A DNA stretch of 23,973 bases, taken from assembly GCA_035630195.1 (NCBI GenBank), contig DASQLD010000244.1:1-23973 (forward strand), read 5' to 3'. A program made the translations under genes and the position numbers. The first letter of the stretch is position 1. Every line of letters begins with the position of its first letter. Source of the DNA: DASQDN01 sp035630195 (lineage in GTDB: Bacteria; Acidobacteriota; Terriglobia; Bryobacterales; Bryobacteraceae). The notes below the pieces were generated by a model. It saw nothing but the letters and a program-made list of their open reading frames with translations. It had not been told where the DNA came from and ran no database searches. Below, piece after piece: positions 22,382 through 23,973 of this stretch.

Positions 22382-23826
22382 CAGGCCAATATCTTTTCGG
22401 CAACTACCCCAGCGACATCTGTTAAGCGAAAGTTGCGGCCGCTGTAGTTGTACGTCAGCTTCTCGTGATTGATACCGAGGAGATGCAATACGGTGGCGTG
22501 GAAGTCGTGGATGTGCATCCGGTCTTCTACTGCGTGGTAGCCGATGTCATCGGTTGCGCCGTAGATCAAGCCCGGCTTTACGCCGCCTCCGGCCATCCAA
22601 ATCGTGTAGCCGTAGGGATTGTGATCCCGGCCGTTGCTGCCTTGCGAAACCGGAGTGCGACCGAACTCGCCTGCCCAGATTACGAGCGTGTCCTTCAGCA
22701 GACCACGAGATTTCAAGTCCTTCAAAAGTCCGGCGATTGGCTTATCGACTTCGTTCGCGTTCTCGTTGTGCTTGTTGAACAGGTCCGAGTGCTGGTCCCA
22801 TTTATAGCTATGTGTGCACTGGATGTAGCGGACATTGCGCTCGGCAAGCCGACGCGCCAGCAGGCATTGCCACCCGAAGTCGGCTGTATGCGGTTCGTCA
22901 AGACCGTAGAGTTTCTTCGTGGCTTCTGATTCTTTATCGACTTCGAATGCCTCGGGGGCCTGGGCTTGCATGCGGAAGGCGAGTTCCAATGCCTCGATGC
23001 GGGCCTCGAGTTGCGGGTCGTGTTTGCGCATCTCAGCGTGACGCCGGTTGATGTTCTGGATCATGTCCAGCTCAAAACGCTGATCATCCTTCTGCAGCCG
23101 CTTACTTAGGAGATATTCAATGGGCTCGCTCCGTATATCCTCAACTTTCAGCCCCGCGTGTCCGATGGCAGTGCCCTGGTAGGCGCCGGGAAGAAAAGCG
23201 GAACTCCAATTCTTGGCGCCGCCGTGGGAGAGCGCAGGTTTGATCGTGATGAACCCGGGGAGGTTCTGATTCTCTGTGCCGAGACCATACACAACCCACG
23301 CGCCCATGCTCGGACGAGTGAATGTGCTGGTTCCGGTGAAGCTCTGGAGCAGAGCTGCGCCATGATCGACGCCTTCGCCGACCATCGAACGAATGACGCA
23401 AAGATCATCGGCGCATTCTCGCACGTGAGGAAACAAGTTGCTGATCGGGATGCCGCTCTGGCCGGCGTTCTTAAACGACCAGGGCGATTTCATCAGCGGC
23501 CCGGCCTCTTCATCGGCGAAGGCGAGCGGGCGCTTCATCGGTAGAGGCTTACCGTGATCTCGATCGAGACGCGGCTTCGGATCGAACGTATCGATGCTCG
23601 AAGGACCGCCGTGCATGAAGAGAAAGATCACGCGTTTGGCGCGAGGCGCAAAATGAGGCGCTTTCGGGGCCAGGGGATTGACCGGGGCTTCCGCCGCCTG
23701 AGCTTCACGAGAAAGAAGGTCCGCCAAGCCGAGATAGCCGATTCCGCAGCCTGCAGCGCGCAGCATCGCGCGGCGGCTCATTGGCTTTTCCTTCTGCATC
23801 ACTAAATCGCGCAAAGGATTGTTCAT
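22381..23826 (-). CDS. DUF1501 protein (PF07394), Tat-type signal, sulfatase-like fold
   Basis: 481 residues from ATG 23826, which overlaps the preceding stop in TAATG; a start at 23883 would overlap the upstream gene out of frame. PMSRRAMLRAAGCGIGYLGL (about 15-34) is a twin-arginine-like signal, so export is expected after folding. FLFMHGGPSSIDTFDPKP, IRSMVGEGVDHGAA, VIWAGEFGRTP, GRDHNPYGYTIWMAGGGVKP and MHIHDFHATVLHLLG are the usual DUF1501 blocks. These proteins resemble alkaline-phosphatase/sulfatase folds and are nearly always paired with DUF1553/DUF1549 (cytochrome-like PSD1) proteins in Planctomycetes, Verrucomicrobia and Solibacter-like Acidobacteria. Their reaction is not established; a role in breaking down complex polysaccharides is commonly suggested. 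Confidence 0.94.
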   Translation of the reverse strand: MNNPLRDLVMQKEKPMSRRAMLRAAGCGIGYLGLADLLSREAQAAEAPVNPLAPKAPHFAPRAKRVIFLFMHGGPSSIDTFDPKPRLDRDHGKPLPMKRPLAFADEEAGPLMKSPWSFKNAGQSGIPISNLFPHVRECADDLCVIRSMVGEGVDHGAALLQSFTGTSTFTRPSMGAWVVYGLGTENQNLPGFITIKPALSHGGAKNWSSAFLPGAYQGTAIGHAGLKVEDIRSEPIEYLLSKRLQKDDQRFELDMIQNINRRHAEMRKHDPQLEARIEALELAFRMQAQAPEAFEVDKESEATKKLYGLDEPHTADFGWQCLLARRLAERNVRYIQCTHSYKWDQHSDLFNKHNENANEVDKPIAGLLKDLKSRGLLKDTLVIWAGEFGRTPVSQGSNGRDHNPYGYTIWMAGGGVKPGLIYGATDDIGYHAVEDRMHIHDFHATVLHLLGINHEKLTYNYSGRNFRLTDVAGVVAEKILA

Positions 23827-23973
23827 TAGTCTACGTAAATGAAGGCATTTGATGCCATTAAGGCCTGACAGTAACTCTGCCATGCCTCGGCTTCGTTGTG
23901 ACCTCTCTGCTGAAAGGACTGGATGTACGTTAGAGCGTCGTCGACCTCGGCGGGTTCCGGCCTTCGATTCAAG
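23826..23973 (-). CDS. DUF1553 (PSD1-type) protein, C-terminal end only
   Basis: The frame is open to the window edge and codes for the last 48 residues of a protein whose 5' part lies outside. NRRPEPAEVDDALTYIQSF and EAWQSYCQALMASNAFIYVD are the standard C-terminus of DUF1553 proteins (RRPTxxE... AWxxLCQALLxSNEFxYVD). The stop TAA 23826-23828 shares its last A with the ATG of the DUF1501 gene. The full protein normally has N-terminal cytochrome-like PSCyt1 and DUF1549 domains, which cannot be seen here. Confidence 0.85.
   Translation of the reverse strand, partial: LNRRPEPAEVDDALTYIQSFQQRGHNEAEAWQSYCQALMASNAFIYVD

Noticed and set aside
1..23973. CRISPR arrays, tRNA or rRNA genes, insertion sequences, integrases, phage or defence genes
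   Set aside because: No regularly spaced repeats, cloverleaf-like sequence, rRNA-like blocks or transposase or recombinase motifs were found on either strand by eye.

Overview
The window reads as chromosomal DNA of a diderm soil bacterium, most likely an acidobacterium of the Solibacter/Bryobacter type. I infer this from gene content only, not from a search: a DUF1553/DUF1501 pair, an AtuA-family gene with a separate small C-terminal-domain gene, an Omp85-TamB operon, a remnant of a signal-peptide leucine-rich-repeat protein, and many solitary catabolic genes. No rRNA, tRNA, CRISPR array, insertion sequence or integrase was seen.

Left part (1-11125). A cytoplasmic GH13 glycosidase (+) converges, with a 6-bp overlap, on a leftward four-gene run. 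In transcription order this is an Omp85 protein with about seven POTRA repeats, a SurA-like chaperone without a PPIase domain, a 1620-residue TamB, and an outer-membrane beta-barrel protein of the MetA-like transporter family. The first three genes overlap by 1 and 4 bases, so translation is probably coupled; they look like one outer-membrane-protein biogenesis unit. The fourth gene follows after 46 bp and has a perfect 10-bp hairpin directly in front of its start codon.

Middle part (11126-15964). A non-coding stretch leads into a decayed C-terminal piece of an enolase-superfamily (mandelate racemase/sugar-acid dehydratase) gene. That piece runs into an intact but divergent glucuronate-isomerase-like amidohydrolase, so the pair looks like the remains of a sugar-acid catabolic locus. 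On the other strand, an exported penicillin-acylase-family Ntn hydrolase is followed after 5 nt by a frameshifted leucine-rich-repeat gene.

Right-middle part (16000-19900). Three overlapping rightward genes (AtuA family, AtuA-type ferredoxin-fold domain, crotonase) probably act together on an unidentified acyl-CoA. The AtuA start codon lies in the loop of a perfect 7-bp inverted repeat. Converging on them is a GNAT acetyltransferase gene with a one-base deletion; restoring the base gives a family-like C-terminus. Only 22 bp separate its start from that of a divergent peptidoglycan-binding, lysozyme-like protein.

Right part (19900-23973). A 390-bp region with at most one doubtful small ORF precedes a class II aldolase/adducin-type protein that lacks the aldolase glutamate. 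This overlaps, tail to tail, an orphan sugar-binding lipoprotein of the ABC type. The window ends in a leftward DUF1553 (5' part outside) and DUF1501 pair with a one-base overlap.

The strongest leads are the compact Omp85-chaperone-TamB operon, the two hairpins that mask start codons, and the traces of recent gene decay (enolase, LRR, GNAT). I see no clear sign of a wholly new defence or mobile system.
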